Below, in pieces: positions 55,301 to 64,000 of a stretch of DNA of 64,000 nt (its first letter is position 1; each line of letters opens with the position of its first letter). Source of the DNA: Pseudoips prasinana (lineage: Eukaryota; Arthropoda; Insecta; Lepidoptera; Nolidae). A program made the translations under genes and the position numbers. The notes under the pieces are model-generated. The model ran no database searches. It worked only from the letters and a program-made list of their open reading frames with translations, and was not told where the DNA came from. The stretch is taken from positions 10,304,713 through 10,368,712 of the forward strand of contig OX621240.1 in assembly GCA_951640165.1 (NCBI GenBank). The letters run 5' to 3'.

Positions 55301-58300
55301 CTTACTTAATGGTTACCCTAGTATCAGAGTTGTTCAAGCCGCCCAGTGGGCCTCTGATATGGCTTAACGACTTTGCTGAGGACTGGCAGCTTAACGTGCC
55401 CTCCGAAGAACGGAGACGCTCAGAAATTAAACCACTTTCGCGATCACCCATCTATGGACTGACCGCGAGCCTAGTTGCTTAACCTCGCCAGTCACTTACG
55501 GACCGGTGAGAGCATCTGCGTTACAGGTAGATTTTCCTTGTGCTCTCTTAAGTTATTATTATTATACTAACCACCTGGTCGTGTTTTAGCCATGGCTACC
55601 ATTCTCAATGAAAACTAGCCATTCGTGCGTAACAAATTATTAAAAAAGATTCACTTTCTATTCATTCCTTTCATGATCCAATAGGACAGACTAGCCAATA
55701 GGATCGGGGAGAGTTTGAGTTCAGGACCGAGCACTAAGTGGGTGTAATACCACCCCCTCCCTAACTCCGATATGCTACAGTGAATTTTTCTTCAGAAATA
55801 AATCCGGCATTTTTAATAAATAATAATCATCTGAGACATATCATACATCGCCATCTAGTCAAAACTAAGCAAAGATTGTTCTATGGATACTAAACAACAC
55901 ATAGAAATAATAAATCCTTATTCACTTTTTGTAAACATACATACAATACACAGAAAACTCCAACAACAAGACAAATAGACATGTTCATAAACACATATAT
56001 TTGTAGTGCCAATATCTGCAATCTTTGCTATTAAACCATAATAACAAAGTTTATGCAAATCTTTGCTAATAAACCTTAATAACAAAGTGTATGCAACCTA
56101 ACTCTCGACAACCTTTTAAAAGACTTAGGATTATCAAGAACTTCCGTGGGTTCTCTATCGGAACGAATATCGAAATCGGGATTATTAGGATCATACCAAA
56201 TTTAGCTAGGAAGAGAAGGGAACATTGAGAGACAGAGAGGGTGAGAGTTGATGCATCAGAAATCGCAAGTCTCAGACTCTGTCGGTGTTCCCTCCTCTAT
56301 TACATGGGATCCAGTTTCCGCACGGTGAATCCATGGATTGCTAATGGTAACGTTGGAACGGACGTTATTTAACTATATGACAATAAATATTTTCTGACTA
56401 TTTAAAGGCGCTTTTTTTTAAGTCTACGGAAATAAAAATCTTTTCTTTATATATTACATATTTCGTTGACCATTACTCATGAGGAATAATCAATAGCAGG
56501 TGACCTATTGAGCTTACCTATAAATATGTTAACGTTGCATGGGTGCTAGCACGTCGTTCCGAGAGTGTTGCAGTAGTATATAGCTAATGGATTCGGTCAG
56601 GGTAAAATGTACAGGCAGCTACATCTATATATATTCTATTAGTCTTTACGTGTATTTAAGGTGCTTTAGACGCAGAAATCATATGATTCACAAGCATGTC
56701 ACAAACACAACTGCACTATCGATTTCTTTACTCACCTAATCAGATGAGATAATTTGTGTGCCAAAACGTCTACGCTAGGTATTTATATACTATATAGCTT
56801 CTCTAACTCGAGATCAAACAATTTCCAGTAAGTTAATTCAGGGTCCATTCTTCCACATTCCAAGTTTTGAAGTGACAAAAATGAGTGTTCTTTTCCTGCA
56901 GGATTGCATATTAATGAGGGTAGTCCTACAAACTTGTAGCTATAGGCTACTCCAAACTAAGATTGATCTAAATTCTAAATATTTTACAGTTTTGTTCATT
57001 AATTGAGGTGTGCAGAGCTGGTGACATACAGACACATCCAGAATTTAAATATCAGGGTTATTATGGATGCAAGTATACTAGTTGTATTTTCACAGGTAAA
57101 CTCTTCAGAAGCCTCCGCAAACAGACTCGGCCGACGAAGAAGGCATCCAAAACTGAGACCAATTCCACTGATCACCTACCGTCGCGACCAAAGAAGCGCG
57201 CTTCCTCACACCGCAAGCTCAAGTCCACAGATGTAAGTTTATTAATTACCCCATTCGTAGATTCTGCGTTCACTGCGTGTTCACCCGCAGAGAACGAGGT
57301 CCTGGGTTCAAATCCCAGGTCGACCCAAAATTGATTTTGGTACTTCTCTGTACAAAGAAAGGATATCTCAATTTCCGGTCGTGTCGCTAGTCGTCCCATC
57401 GGACCATGAGAGTGATGGAATAGAAAGTGCTCCCGTGTTTGCGCACACACTTTATTATGTCGCACGCAGATGACTAATCTCCATTGAGACTGACCGCTGT
57501 GGCCAAAATTCGGCTAGAAGGACATTATTATTATTATTCTGGTGGCGGTTATTGAAAAGTTCTGGTGACAGTGCGTCCAGCGAAGTAAGTAAGTAATTTA
57601 TTTGCATAAACATGTGTATACATACAAATAAGTCAATTGCATGCAAGATGTTACATAGTTATTGAACTGATCAGACATGCTTGCCATACAATGGCGTGCA
57701 AAAATTTAATACATTAGGTTATATGAAAAATAAAAATCTAAGTCATATAATACAAGAAACAGAATAAAAACATAATAATATCATCAAAAATAAGTTAATG
57801 TTAATTTAATATTAAGAATTATTTAGTGTATTATAATGTCAACATAAAACTTATATATAAAAATTATGTGTGTTTAATATCAAGCTAGAACTTATCCGCC
57901 AAATATTCTGAAATATCATAATAAGCTCTTTCTACTAAAAGTGATTTAATTGTTCGCTTAAATTCATTAATTGGTAGACTTTTCCATTCTTTTGGTAGTT
58001 TATTGAAAATCACCGGAGCCATGCATACAACACTTTTACGCATAAGTGCAGTCCTAGCTGGATTTAGACATAGCCTAGTCCAATATACATAGCCTAGCGA
58101 AGTCCAATTGTATTGGCCACGCCAACAAAACTTTACTGTGCAACTGAGCATTAAATTGCATGATCATTTTGACTAAAGTGACGTTAACATTAAGTCCCCA
58201 CGACGATGTTTCGTTTATATATTAGTGGCCCACGTCGGCAGGACATAAGTATCATTTGGCTGCATCAAACTTACAAATACCCAAAGTGTCCTGGTGTTTT

Positions 58301-59819
58301 TTTTTCTATGTAAAATGGGTTTGCGCTTAACCAAGATCTCACCTGATGGTAAGTCAAGATGCGGTCGAAGGCGGACCGCACGTACCCATAAGATGTCTGT
58401 TAACTCTAGCCTTAAATAAACCCATGCTATATGAGTCTGGCAACACGTCGTTTGGGAGCATGTTCCACAGCTTAGCTATGCGTATGATGAAAGAGGAAGC
58501 AATGCGTTTCGTACGGCATGCAGGGATTTTGGGTTTATGATAAATGTAAAAATACGGAACCTACTTACTCTCAATCGAGTCTTTCCTATCCGCCACCAAA
58601 TTCGAGACCGGTTAATATAATGTTATCTTATAATAGAACGATTGCTATGACCTACAAAATTATAGTATGAAACTTATTGCAGCTTTGAGCAATTGAAACA
58701 ATTGGCGGTCTTTTTCAGAATTTAACTCCATCTAATTTGAAATGGCATTAAGATTCGCCTCAATTATGAACACCGATCAACCTAATTATACACGGGCCGG
58801 GTGGCGTGGATGGTAGATTCTTGCCTTTCACGCCGCAGGTCGTGGATTCGATTCCTACCCAGGACAGATATTTGTGTGTAATTAACATGTCTGTTTGTCC
58901 TGAGTGTGGGTATAATTTTTAATATAAGTATGTATTTACAAAAAAGTAGTATATCGGTTATCTGGTTTCCATAGTTCTTAGCTTTCTAGCTTGCTTTAGG
59001 ATCAGATGGCCGTGTGTGAATAATGTCCCAGGATAATTATGGAAAATTTTCTTAGGCCTGCCTTTATAACTGACAGTTTTTTTATAATAATAATAAACAT
59101 CTGGAATATATCACTCAGTGCCATCTCGCCCTAAGCCATGCTTGTACTATAGATACTAGACAACGGATAGGAATACGTATTTTATTTACTTTTTTTGTAT
59201 GTAACGCGATTTCTTAGTTTGAACCGGTTTTTTTTTTAATTTAATGGGAAATGCTTTCCGTGTGGTCATTTTACCAGTTTATTAGTTGTCATAATAATCT
59301 GTTGAAGTCGGTTTTATGTTTTTTAGAATATACATTATTATTTATTTTTATATGTCTTTATTTGCATCATTGTGCGTAATAAGATATATGCAAATTATGT
59401 CATTTTAGATTTTGTTAAGACACGGGTAATGCCTACACATTGCCGTTTACTTCTCGTGGCACCTGTTGAACAACGCGGGTATGACTTTACGCCGTGGTGC
59501 CATGCCCCAAGTGATTGGGACACGTACCCTGGAAGGGCTTTGGTTTCTCCTCCCGAATTGCCGACCCCTGCGTCATTACGTATGCGACCGTCAAATATGT
59601 GTACGCATACGTTACATAATTTTCGTATCTTTTCTCTCTCACACAGCACGAGATGGACGTCGACACCACAGATGAAAAATTAGAAAACCTGGATGACGCT
59701 CTGAAGACTGACTCCAACTGCCCAAGCATCAAGATTGAACCCAGTGGAGACGTGTCACTGCCCATGGCGAGTAGCCAGGAAGACACTGTTACCGAAGAAA
59801 AGAATGACTCTGGAATCAG
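47934..59819 (+). CDS. UBE2O: UBE2O-like E2/E3 hybrid ubiquitin-conjugating enzyme (N-terminal part; continues off the right edge)
   Basis: Seven plus-strand exons agree in phase: 47934-48158, 51597-51824, 52474-52716, 53463-53577, 54758-54889, 57096-57232 and 59647-59819, for 417 codons plus 2 nt. The N-terminal YEDEVYKINNRGQVVFGLVL, then LADRSLMPGDVVRRLIAGKD and CLDSWVG, then WLHV, VHWQCRA and KFLVEG are the conserved N-terminal regions of UBE2O. Exon 6 is strongly basic (TRPTKKASK, RPKKRASSHRK) and may be a nuclear localisation signal. UBE2O proteins monoubiquitinate basic and orphan proteins without a separate E3. The UBC domain with the catalytic cysteine should lie beyond 64000, so activity cannot be judged. 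The ATG context is TCAATATGGCG. Confidence 0.92.
48535..48998 (-). repeat. tRNA-derived SINE (family C) split by a family B SINE
   Basis: The minus-oriented parts are 48535-48637 (CTGTCATCTGATCCCAACCT) and 48873-48998 (GCACAAATATTTGTCCTGGG, then the inverse head CACTAAGCACTAGACCAA). The plus-strand SINE B 48638-48872 sits between them. Confidence 0.8.
48638..48872 (+). repeat. tRNA-derived SINE (family B), copy 4, nested
   Basis: Head with CACCATAGCCTAGTTGG, box B GGTTCGAATCC, then AAATATATGTGTGATGAGCA, and an ATT tail. It is inserted in the opposite orientation inside a family C SINE in UBE2O intron 1. Confidence 0.9.
49094..49320 (-). repeat. Helitron, minus orientation
   Basis: It begins (3' end in inverse) CTAGCTGTGCCTGCGACTTC directly after A. 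It contains AAAATCGGTCCAGCCATTTC and an ACAGACAGACAGACA run, all common in lepidopteran Helitron derivatives. The 5' boundary lies near the TA microsatellite. Confidence 0.6.
49326..49375. repeat. TA dinucleotide microsatellite
   Basis: About 25 uninterrupted AT units in UBE2O intron 1. Confidence 0.95.
49824..50000 (+). mobile_element. Short non-autonomous Helitron, copy 4
   Basis: It runs from TCACCCTAATATTATAAAGG after A to GGGGCACAGCTAG before T, 177 bp. The hairpin before the end is weakened (GCGGGTAAAACTGTGG). Confidence 0.8.
50715..50915 (-). repeat. tRNA-derived SINE (family C), copy in UBE2O intron 1
   Basis: CACAGAGTCATCTGATCCCG, AAATACATACTTATATCATG and GTGGGAATCAAACTCACGAA (inverse box B) follow in family order. 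Confidence 0.65.
51597..51824 (+). CDS. UBE2O: UBE2O exon 2
   Basis: Acceptor TTCATCCTAG precedes and donor AAG/GTTTGT follows. 76 codons include DRSLMPGDVVRRLIAGKD, TQRGYCRDIVMTAALQIVGT and LAVCLDSWVGTSK, the strongest UBE2O match in the window. Confidence 0.95.
52039..52440. mobile_element. 402 bp foldback element with about 150 bp inverted termini
   Basis: The left arm (starting AAGCATTTTAGACAATCTAG) and the right arm pair over roughly 150 nt, including ATGGCCATACAGACAG, GGTCCAAAGGCAGCTAT and GGCCTCCTACGCACTATGCG. The centre is GC-richer and carries several smaller palindromes (GGTCAGC...GCTGACC). No open frame or target duplication is evident. It ends 33 bp before UBE2O exon 3. Confidence 0.85.
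52474..52716 (+). CDS. UBE2O: UBE2O exon 3
   Basis: Acceptor TTTCTTTCTAG precedes and donor AAA/GTAAGT follows. 81 codons include AVHSKLRLVSADGSRL, an arginine cluster MRRRRSTPYSS, and YYPTQVVFGPLGSLENANWL. Confidence 0.92.
52895..53060 (-). repeat. Two adjoining Helitron head fragments, minus
   Basis: CTCACAAACTTTCGCCTTTA occurs at 52908 and CTCACAAACTTTCGCCTTTT at 53041, each the inverse of the Helitron head. The second runs into the LINE fragment that follows. Confidence 0.55.
53066..53345 (-). repeat. CR1-group LINE C-terminal fragment, copy 1
   Basis: The minus strand encodes SALLPISSYARL, FPDSYNVGLFKVRVKRYLMG and a TSSLTIR end before the stop (CACCTGATGGTAAGTGAAGA on the plus strand). 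It is related to 58296-58545 and 18060-18160. Confidence 0.65.
53463..53577 (+). CDS. UBE2O: UBE2O exon 4
   Basis: Acceptor ATGTTGTAG precedes and donor GAAG/GTATGC follows. It encodes FTVEAVVTESVSVHWQCRAL and QQPKFLVEG. Confidence 0.9.
54075..54165 (-). repeat. Repeat with RTE-like tail, copy 4 (fragment)
   Basis: The inverse of GGATATGCCATAATCGCCAC matches the GCGATTATGGCATATCC block at 18645. Confidence 0.45.
54435..54612 (+). repeat. RTE-type LINE 3' end
   Basis: GGTCCTCGAGTGGCGACC, CGCAGCGTGGGCAGGCCCCT and GTGGGCGTCTTTCGGCTGAT match 28718-28858. It ends in GATGATG. Confidence 0.7.
54758..54889 (+). CDS. UBE2O: UBE2O exon 5
   Basis: Acceptor TCTATACAG precedes and donor GA/GTATGT follows. 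It encodes DDLKNLKLLNVFEPCTLQVG, then RNFLTIGSEDTFISKKQWRK, matching the LKLLNHF...LQIGDR region of UBE2O. Confidence 0.92.
55313..55535 (+). repeat. Interspersed repeat family (GTATGGGCAGTGGTTACC start), copy 3
   Basis: It shares GTTCAAGCCGCCCAGTGGGC, CACCCATCTATGGACTGACC and GTCACTTACGGACCGGTGAG with 29632-29865. Confidence 0.7.
55810..56010 (-). repeat. Degenerate SINE (family C), minus
   Basis: TCGCCATCTAGTCAAAACTA and TGTAAACATACATACAATAC follow the family C inverse order. The head is not recognisable. Confidence 0.5.
56011..57095. other. Intron 5 sequence of UBE2O
   Basis: 56390-56450 repeats a segment at 31538-31590 (GACTATTT...AAGTCTACG...AATAAAAA). Otherwise nothing is recognised. 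Confidence 0.4.
57096..57232 (+). CDS. UBE2O: UBE2O exon 6 (basic, putative nuclear localisation signal)
   Basis: Acceptor TTTTCACAG precedes and donor GAT/GTAAGT follows. It encodes KLFRSLRKQTRPTKKASKT and SRPKKRASSHRKLKSTD, two basic clusters about 22 residues apart. Phases fit exons 5 and 7 exactly. Confidence 0.88.
57275..57540 (+). repeat. tRNA-derived SINE (family A), diverged copy
   Basis: Box B GGTTCAAATCC is at about 57305. The body CGTGTCGCTAGTCGTCC, GGAATAGAAAGTGC and GTGGCCAAAATTCGGCTAGA matches 26195-26400, ending in ATT repeats. The box A region is eroded. Confidence 0.7.
57583..58160 (-). mobile_element. CR1-group LINE 3' end fragment
   Basis: The minus-strand frame 58151-57885 encodes ARTALMRKSVVCMAPVIFNK and FKRTIKSLLVERAYYDISEY, then stops. 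The 3' UTR ends in an ACTT repeat (57583-57597). Confidence 0.75.
58296..58545 (-). repeat. CR1-group LINE C-terminal fragment, copy 2
   Basis: It shares ATGTAAAATGGGTTTGCGCT, ATCTCACCTGATGGTAAGTC and ACCCATAAGATGTCTGTTAA with 53066 onwards. The minus strand encodes a matching LINE tail. Confidence 0.65.
58797..59045 (+). repeat. tRNA-derived SINE (family C), plus
   Basis: The head has GGGTGGCGTGGATGGTAGAT with box-B-like TGGATTCGATTCC. It continues with GACAGATATTTGTGTGTAAT, TATTTACAAAAAAGTAGTAT and ATCAGATGGCCGTGTGTGAA. A 90 bp minus fragment of the same family follows at 59095-59185. Confidence 0.75.
59647..59819 (+). CDS. UBE2O: UBE2O exon 7 (last exon seen)
   Basis: Acceptor TCTCTCACACAG precedes and donor CAG/GTAGGA follows. 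It encodes HEMDVDTTDEKLENLDDALK and MASSQEDTVTEEKNDSGI, an acidic linker as expected between conserved UBE2O regions. It ends in phase 2, so another exon must follow, beyond the BEL/Pao element. Confidence 0.85.
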
Positions 59820-60099
59820 GTAGGACTAGTCCCACAGCTCAGGAGCTTGCGACGTGGCGAAAATACTCTGCTTTGAAAATTCTGAGTGAAGAATTGGCTC
59901 AAAAATGGGAAATCATATATCTGAATGGTGATTCATCCTTCATTAACTGTCATTATATGAGGATATACAATACATATACAGGGTTACTTCCAAAACACCA
60001 ACAACCTCGCATCACTAGATAGTTAACCTGTGGCAAGATCGGCTGTATCCCGCCGCATTAGGGGTTGAAAATCACACTGATTCCCAAAACGTATTTGGA
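59820..60099. other. UBE2O intron 7, unassigned
   Basis: It contains GGGTTACTTCCAAAACACCA-like sequence of unknown origin. No exon is recognised. Confidence 0.35.
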
Positions 60100-60528
60100 A
60101 GGCAATTAAACTTAGAATAAAATAAGGACAATAGTAGCCGCCTTACCTTTTCCCTCCAATGACAGTCCACCGGTTCTGCAGCGATGAAGGCACTAGATTT
60201 ACACACGTTACACTTTACAGGGATAGTTTTCAGAACGTCTTCACACCACATTCAAATAAAATAATTATATAGTTCCCAAGACACGTATAGCTCCCGTCAC
60301 TGATCCACGGAAGCGACGAATGCACACTGACTAGAGATGTGCAAGTGCATACGCATTTAGTCGGTATCGATTCCCTATCTGACCCACCCCAGGTAGGCGA
60401 CTTGCATGTTTGTATTAATGCTTGTCGGTTATTTTATTCTACGAATAAGTGCCAACTTGGTACGCTTGGGAATGCAGATTACGGGAAACATTTGGTGCGA
60501 ATAAATTAAGTGATGCGATTACGATACA
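60100..60528 (-). repeat. Candidate 3' LTR of the BEL/Pao element
   Basis: On the minus strand a purine-rich TTTTGGTGGGCGG (about 60531-60544) is followed by TG at 60528-60527, the expected tract/LTR junction. The far end and the 5' LTR cannot be located, because the other LTR is outside the window. The left boundary given is a guess. Confidence 0.35.
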
Positions 60529-63500
60529 TACCGCCCACCAAAATACACGTTAGTTGTATTTTTAACAAAATACTGTTAAGTGAAATGAACTAAATAACGA
60601 TTTATTTAAGATATGTTAACGAATAGATAAAGCGAGAATAACAATAATAACCTAAATCTTTATTAGTAACGAATTAAAACTATTAAGAATTATACTAATA
60701 TCCTAGTATAAGAACAACGATACGTGACTTCGACAATAAACGTCTTAGAAATAAACTTAATAACTAAACATATTTAAATTAATTTTCTAATCCGTTTGGT
60801 TTGGCAAAGGACACAACTTTGTCAATGGCCGTGTTAGAAACGAACCATTCGGTAAACGCAATTTCGCGATGCGTATTACTCCATCTGGGCCACTGTGTAA
60901 GTTTTCTACACGAGCTATCGGCCAGTGAAGGGGTGGCGTATCAGTTTTAATAACGACCACGGAACCGGTATCCAATGGCTTCGAATGTTTAGTCCACTTA
61001 GCCCTTTGTATTAGTGACTGAAGGTATTCATTTTTCCAACGCTTCCAGAAATCTTGCTGGAATCTCTGGATGAGTTGCCACCGTCCTAAACGTGATATAT
61101 TTACGGAAGTGAGGTCCTGATCAGGAACAGCCGTCAGAGGCTCTAACGTTAAGAAATGTCCGGGGGTAAGCACGGACATGTCATCTGGACAGGAACTGAG
61201 GCTATAAAGTGGCCTCGAATTAAGCATAGCTTCGATTTGTACGAATAGCGTAAAAAGTTCGTCTAACGTCAAGGATTGGTTATTGGTGACACGATATAAG
61301 GTTGACTTCGTAGCTTTAATTTGAATCTCCCATACGCCTCCGAAGTTTGGGCTAGCTGGAGGATTAAATTTAAAATTTATTTGTTCTACATGACACGCAT
61401 TCTGCATATAAGCGGCGAGTTCCCGCTGCGCCCCTACGAAATTTGTACCTCGGTCCGAGTAGATTGTTTGAACTCGACCACGGCGACCTACGAAGCGTCG
61501 TAGCGCTGCGATAAATGACTCTGCAGTCAAATCAGTAGCAACTTCCAAATGAACTGCTTTAGTTGTAAAGCAGACGAATAGACAGAGATAAGCTTTACTA
61601 ATTTTTGCACCACGATATTTGCCAGATTTAATCCGAAACGGACCTCCGTAGTCCACTCCAACAATGCTAAAAGGTTTTACCTGATTTAAGCGAACTGCAG
61701 GTAAATCACTCATAAACGGTTCGAGAGGACTTGGATTTGTTTTGAAACATTTGAAACATTTTGAAACGCGATGTCGTATTGCTCGTTTAGCTGACAAAAT
61801 CCAAAATTGTTGACAAATTAAATAATGTAACGTATTGATTCCAGGGTGACAATTTTCTCTATGGAGAGCATCTATAATCATGTCAGTGAGTTGAGCCTGT
61901 CGAGGAAGTAAGGCAGGATGTTTATGGCTGTATTCTAGTCCAGATCTAGATAACCTACCGCCCACCCTGAGGACACCTAAGCCATCAATGAAAGGCGACA
62001 GCTTACGCATTTGTTTTGAAAGAAGCTTGCCTTCTTCTAAACGTTTGATATCTTCATTAAAATGAAGAAACTGTGTACGTTTCACTATCACCAATAACGC
62101 GTTGTGAAGTTCTGTACGATTTAGGGGAAGATCAGAACGTCGATTTTGTTTATAACGCAAGTTATGTATATAGCGAAGGCACAAGCCAGTTATACGTTGG
62201 ATCTTACGAATTGACGAATATCTAGATAGCAAATAATCAATTGGATGTACAGGAATATCACCTTCCAGTAAAACCTGTACTTTCTCTTCAACACGAAGTT
62301 GATCCTCAGAAGGATCTGAAATTGAACAAGGCCAAGATGATACATCTTTCGAGAGCCAGCTAGGCCCCGCCCACCATAACGAATTATTTACAAGTTCCGC
62401 TGGAGTCTGTCCTCGAGACGCGATATCTGCAGAATTGTCGGCTGATTTCACATGACGCCAATGTGCGCCTGGAACTGTATCCTGAATATGGCTGACACGG
62501 TTGGCTACGAATGTCTTCCAACGTGACGATGACGATCGGATCCACGAAAGCGCGACTGTCGAATCTGACCACGCGTACATGGCTGAAATGGGCAGACGAG
62601 ATTGATAAACCTCACTAACGAATTGGAGCAAATCTACGAGCAACGCGCAACTACAAAGTTCAAGCCTAGGCAATGAAACGACTTTGATGGGCGCTAACCT
62701 TGCTTTTGATAACACAAAAGAAACCTTAATGTTACCATGGACGTCGATTACTCGAAGGTACACCACACCTGCATAACCACGTTGAGAACTGTCCGCGAAA
62801 CCATGTATTTCGCACGATTTGATGTCTAATACTGAAAATTGTCGCTGAATTTTAATATTCTTAATTAGACTTAATTCATTAGTATAACGAATCCATTGTT
62901 GTTTGATATCCTCGGGAGGATCTTCGTCCCAAGAAACGCTTATGACCCATAACTTCTGCACCAAGTATTTGGCAAAAAATGTTAAAGGTGACAGAAAACC
63001 ACAAGGATCGTAGACTCTTGCAAGTTCGCTAAGAATTGTGCGTTTGCTACATATGCGATTTTGAGGCTTAACCTCGAATGTGAAATGGTCAGAACCGGGC
63101 TCCCATCCTAAACCTAGTATTTTAAGAGTGTGAGACGGTTCAATGTCCATAGATACGTAATCTGTACGACAGTTCTCTGGAGGGATACCATCTAGCAACT
63201 TCGGATTATTGCTGGCCCATTTGCGAAGCTCCATATGACCTCGTTTAAAAAGCGCTATTACTTCAAACTTGGTTTGAATAGCCTGATTTAGATCTGAACA
63301 ACTACTGACAATGTCATCTATATATAGATCAGTCCTTAAAACGGTTTGACCTAGAGGAAAGTCACTACCTTCGTCATCGGCGAGTTGTTTCATCGTACGA
63401 CAAGCCTGAAAAGGAGACGAGGAAACGCCATACGTGACGGTGTTCAATCTATACTCTGAAATTGGATCAGATGGATGGAATCTCCAGAAGATTCTTTGAA

Positions 63501-64000
63501 AATCACGATGATCTTCATGCACTAGAATTTGACGGTACATTTTGCACACGTCCGCTGAAAATACAACAGAATGAATACGAAACCTGAGAAGAATTTCCAA
63601 AATATTAGCTTGTAATTTTGGACCGATTAATAAGGTTTCATTCAACGATTTTCCTGTAATGGCATCACGATTTGACGCATCAAAGACAACACGTAGCTTT
63701 GTACTGCTACTCTCAGGACGTAGTACACAAAAGTGTGGGATGTAATATTTTCCTTTTCGTAAGTCTTTTGTGGGCACAAGTGTCATATGACCACATTGTA
63801 GATATTCAGCCATAAAACTTGAATATTGTTCCTTAAGAACAGGATCAGAGGAAAGTTTACGTTCTAACGAATAAAAACGCCTGAGAGCTGACTCACGTGA
63901 ACCTGGAAATGACGGTTCCTTGTCGTCTTTGAAAGGCAAGGCGACGCTATAACGCCCGGTAGCATCACGATACGTCGTGTCATGGTAAATTTGTTCACAA
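60529..64000 (-). mobile_element. BEL/Pao LTR retrotransposon (3' part; 5' end off the window)
   Basis: A minus-strand pol frame is followed by an AT-rich spacer and a purine tract. It lies antisense to UBE2O, downstream of its seventh exon. Because UBE2O must continue to the right, the element is probably inside an intron. Confidence 0.85.
60787..64000 (-). CDS. pol: BEL/Pao pol polyprotein (RT, RNase H, integrase; N-terminus off the window)
   Basis: The frame is open from the right edge to a stop at 60787, over 1070 codons with no break. Order seen: RT with KLRVVFDAS and the active-site LYIDD; RNase H with GFADSSQRGY, ELCSCALL, AWSDSTVALSW and SADIASRG; the integrase zinc finger (HRENCHPG...CFKCFK); the integrase core with VGVDYGGP, YSDRGTNFVG and GGVWE; and a C-terminal domain with LGRWQLIQRFQQDFWKRW and LRLPNGSFLTRP (DUF5641-like). 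All listed catalytic residues are present. This domain order and the absence of env are typical of BEL/Pao. The apparent TTG start at 63939 is not meaningful, because coding sequence continues to the edge. Confidence 0.93.
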   Translation of the reverse strand, partial: CEQIYHDTTYRDATGRYSVALPFKDDKEPSFPGSRESALRRFYSLERKLSSDPVLKEQYSSFMAEYLQCGHMTLVPTKDLRKGKYYIPHFCVLRPESSSTKLRVVFDASNRDAITGKSLNETLLIGPKLQANILEILLRFRIHSVVFSADVCKMYRQILVHEDHRDFQRIFWRFHPSDPISEYRLNTVTYGVSSSPFQACRTMKQLADDEGSDFPLGQTVLRTDLYIDDIVSSCSDLNQAIQTKFEVIALFKRGHMELRKWASNNPKLLDGIPPENCRTDYVSMDIEPSHTLKILGLGWEPGSDHFTFEVKPQNRICSKRTILSELARVYDPCGFLSPLTFFAKYLVQKLWVISVSWDEDPPEDIKQQWIRYTNELSLIKNIKIQRQFSVLDIKSCEIHGFADSSQRGYAGVVYLRVIDVHGNIKVSFVLSKARLAPIKVVSLPRLELCSCALLVDLLQFVSEVYQSRLPISAMYAWSDSTVALSWIRSSSSRWKTFVANRVSHIQDTVPGAHWRHVKSADNSADIASRGQTPAELVNNSLWWAGPSWLSKDVSSWPCSISDPSEDQLRVEEKVQVLLEGDIPVHPIDYLLSRYSSIRKIQRITGLCLRYIHNLRYKQNRRSDLPLNRTELHNALLVIVKRTQFLHFNEDIKRLEEGKLLSKQMRKLSPFIDGLGVLRVGGRLSRSGLEYSHKHPALLPRQAQLTDMIIDALHRENCHPGINTLHYLICQQFWILSAKRAIRHRVSKCFKCFKTNPSPLEPFMSDLPAVRLNQVKPFSIVGVDYGGPFRIKSGKYRGAKISKAYLCLFVCFTTKAVHLEVATDLTAESFIAALRRFVGRRGRVQTIYSDRGTNFVGAQRELAAYMQNACHVEQINFKFNPPASPNFGGVWEIQIKATKSTLYRVTNNQSLTLDELFTLFVQIEAMLNSRPLYSLSSCPDDMSVLTPGHFLTLEPLTAVPDQDLTSVNISRLGRWQLIQRFQQDFWKRWKNEYLQSLIQRAKWTKHSKPLDTGSVVVIKTDTPPLHWPIARVENLHSGPDGVIRIAKLRLPNGSFLTRPLTKLCPLPNQTD

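Noticed and set aside
57008..57334. 108-codon plus ORF as an independent gene
   Set aside because: Only 57096-57232 is coding, as UBE2O exon 6; the rest is intron and SINE.
59372..59786. Four overlapping ORFs on both strands
   Set aside because: They overlap the real UBE2O exon 7 or the intron before it, show no family motif, and none fits the splice frame.
1..64000. Prokaryotic operons, phage or defence islands
   Set aside because: Spliced animal genes and insect transposable elements occupy the window; nothing bacterial was seen.

Overview
The window reads as nuclear DNA of a lepidopteran insect. It is AT-rich, has split genes with GT-AG introns, and is packed with interspersed elements typical of moths and butterflies: tRNA-headed SINEs, short Helitrons ending in GGCACAGCTAG, RTE, CR1/Jockey and I-type LINE fragments, TA-flanked MITEs and a BEL/Pao element. 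The species cannot be named from the sequence.

Three host genes can be supported. (1) At the left edge (1-457, minus) lies the 5' coding part of a medium-chain dehydrogenase/reductase (quinone-oxidoreductase type). (2) A complete TBC1D16-like Rab GTPase-activating protein occupies 17424-37653 on the minus strand. I assembled it as seven exons whose splice phases all agree, giving 733 codons; it carries the TBC arginine and glutamine fingers and has a 10.9 kb first intron. (3) A UBE2O-like ubiquitin-conjugating enzyme starts at 47934 on the plus strand. Seven phase-consistent exons reach 59819 (417 codons plus 2 nt), and the catalytic UBC part lies beyond the right edge. TBC1D16 and UBE2O are divergently transcribed and separated by about 10 kb of element-rich sequence.

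The rest is mobile DNA. From the left: a TA-flanked Tc1/mariner-type remnant (2344-3277), five copies of a 115-140 bp hairpin MITE, a LINE with an uninterrupted 853-codon ORF (4487-7048, minus), and an I-type LINE with RNase H (about 9574-12195, plus) broken by a palindromic AT-rich insertion. Then come MITEs, hairpins, SINEs, Helitrons and RTE pieces within the TBC1D16 introns. Between the two genes are a poly(A) retroposon with a 15 bp target duplication, a LINE nested in another repeat (42913-45106), and a 1.9 kb DNA transposon with 4 bp target duplication (45622-47537). UBE2O introns hold SINEs nested in SINEs, Helitrons and a 402 bp foldback element. A BEL/Pao retrotransposon with an open pol frame lies antisense at the right edge, downstream of the last UBE2O exon seen.

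I found no new multi-gene system. The observations most worth a second look are the 1.9 kb transposon with an unplaced transposase, the set of unrelated near-perfect short-loop palindromes (one of which visibly copied LINE coding sequence), and the foldback element ending 33 bp before a UBE2O exon.
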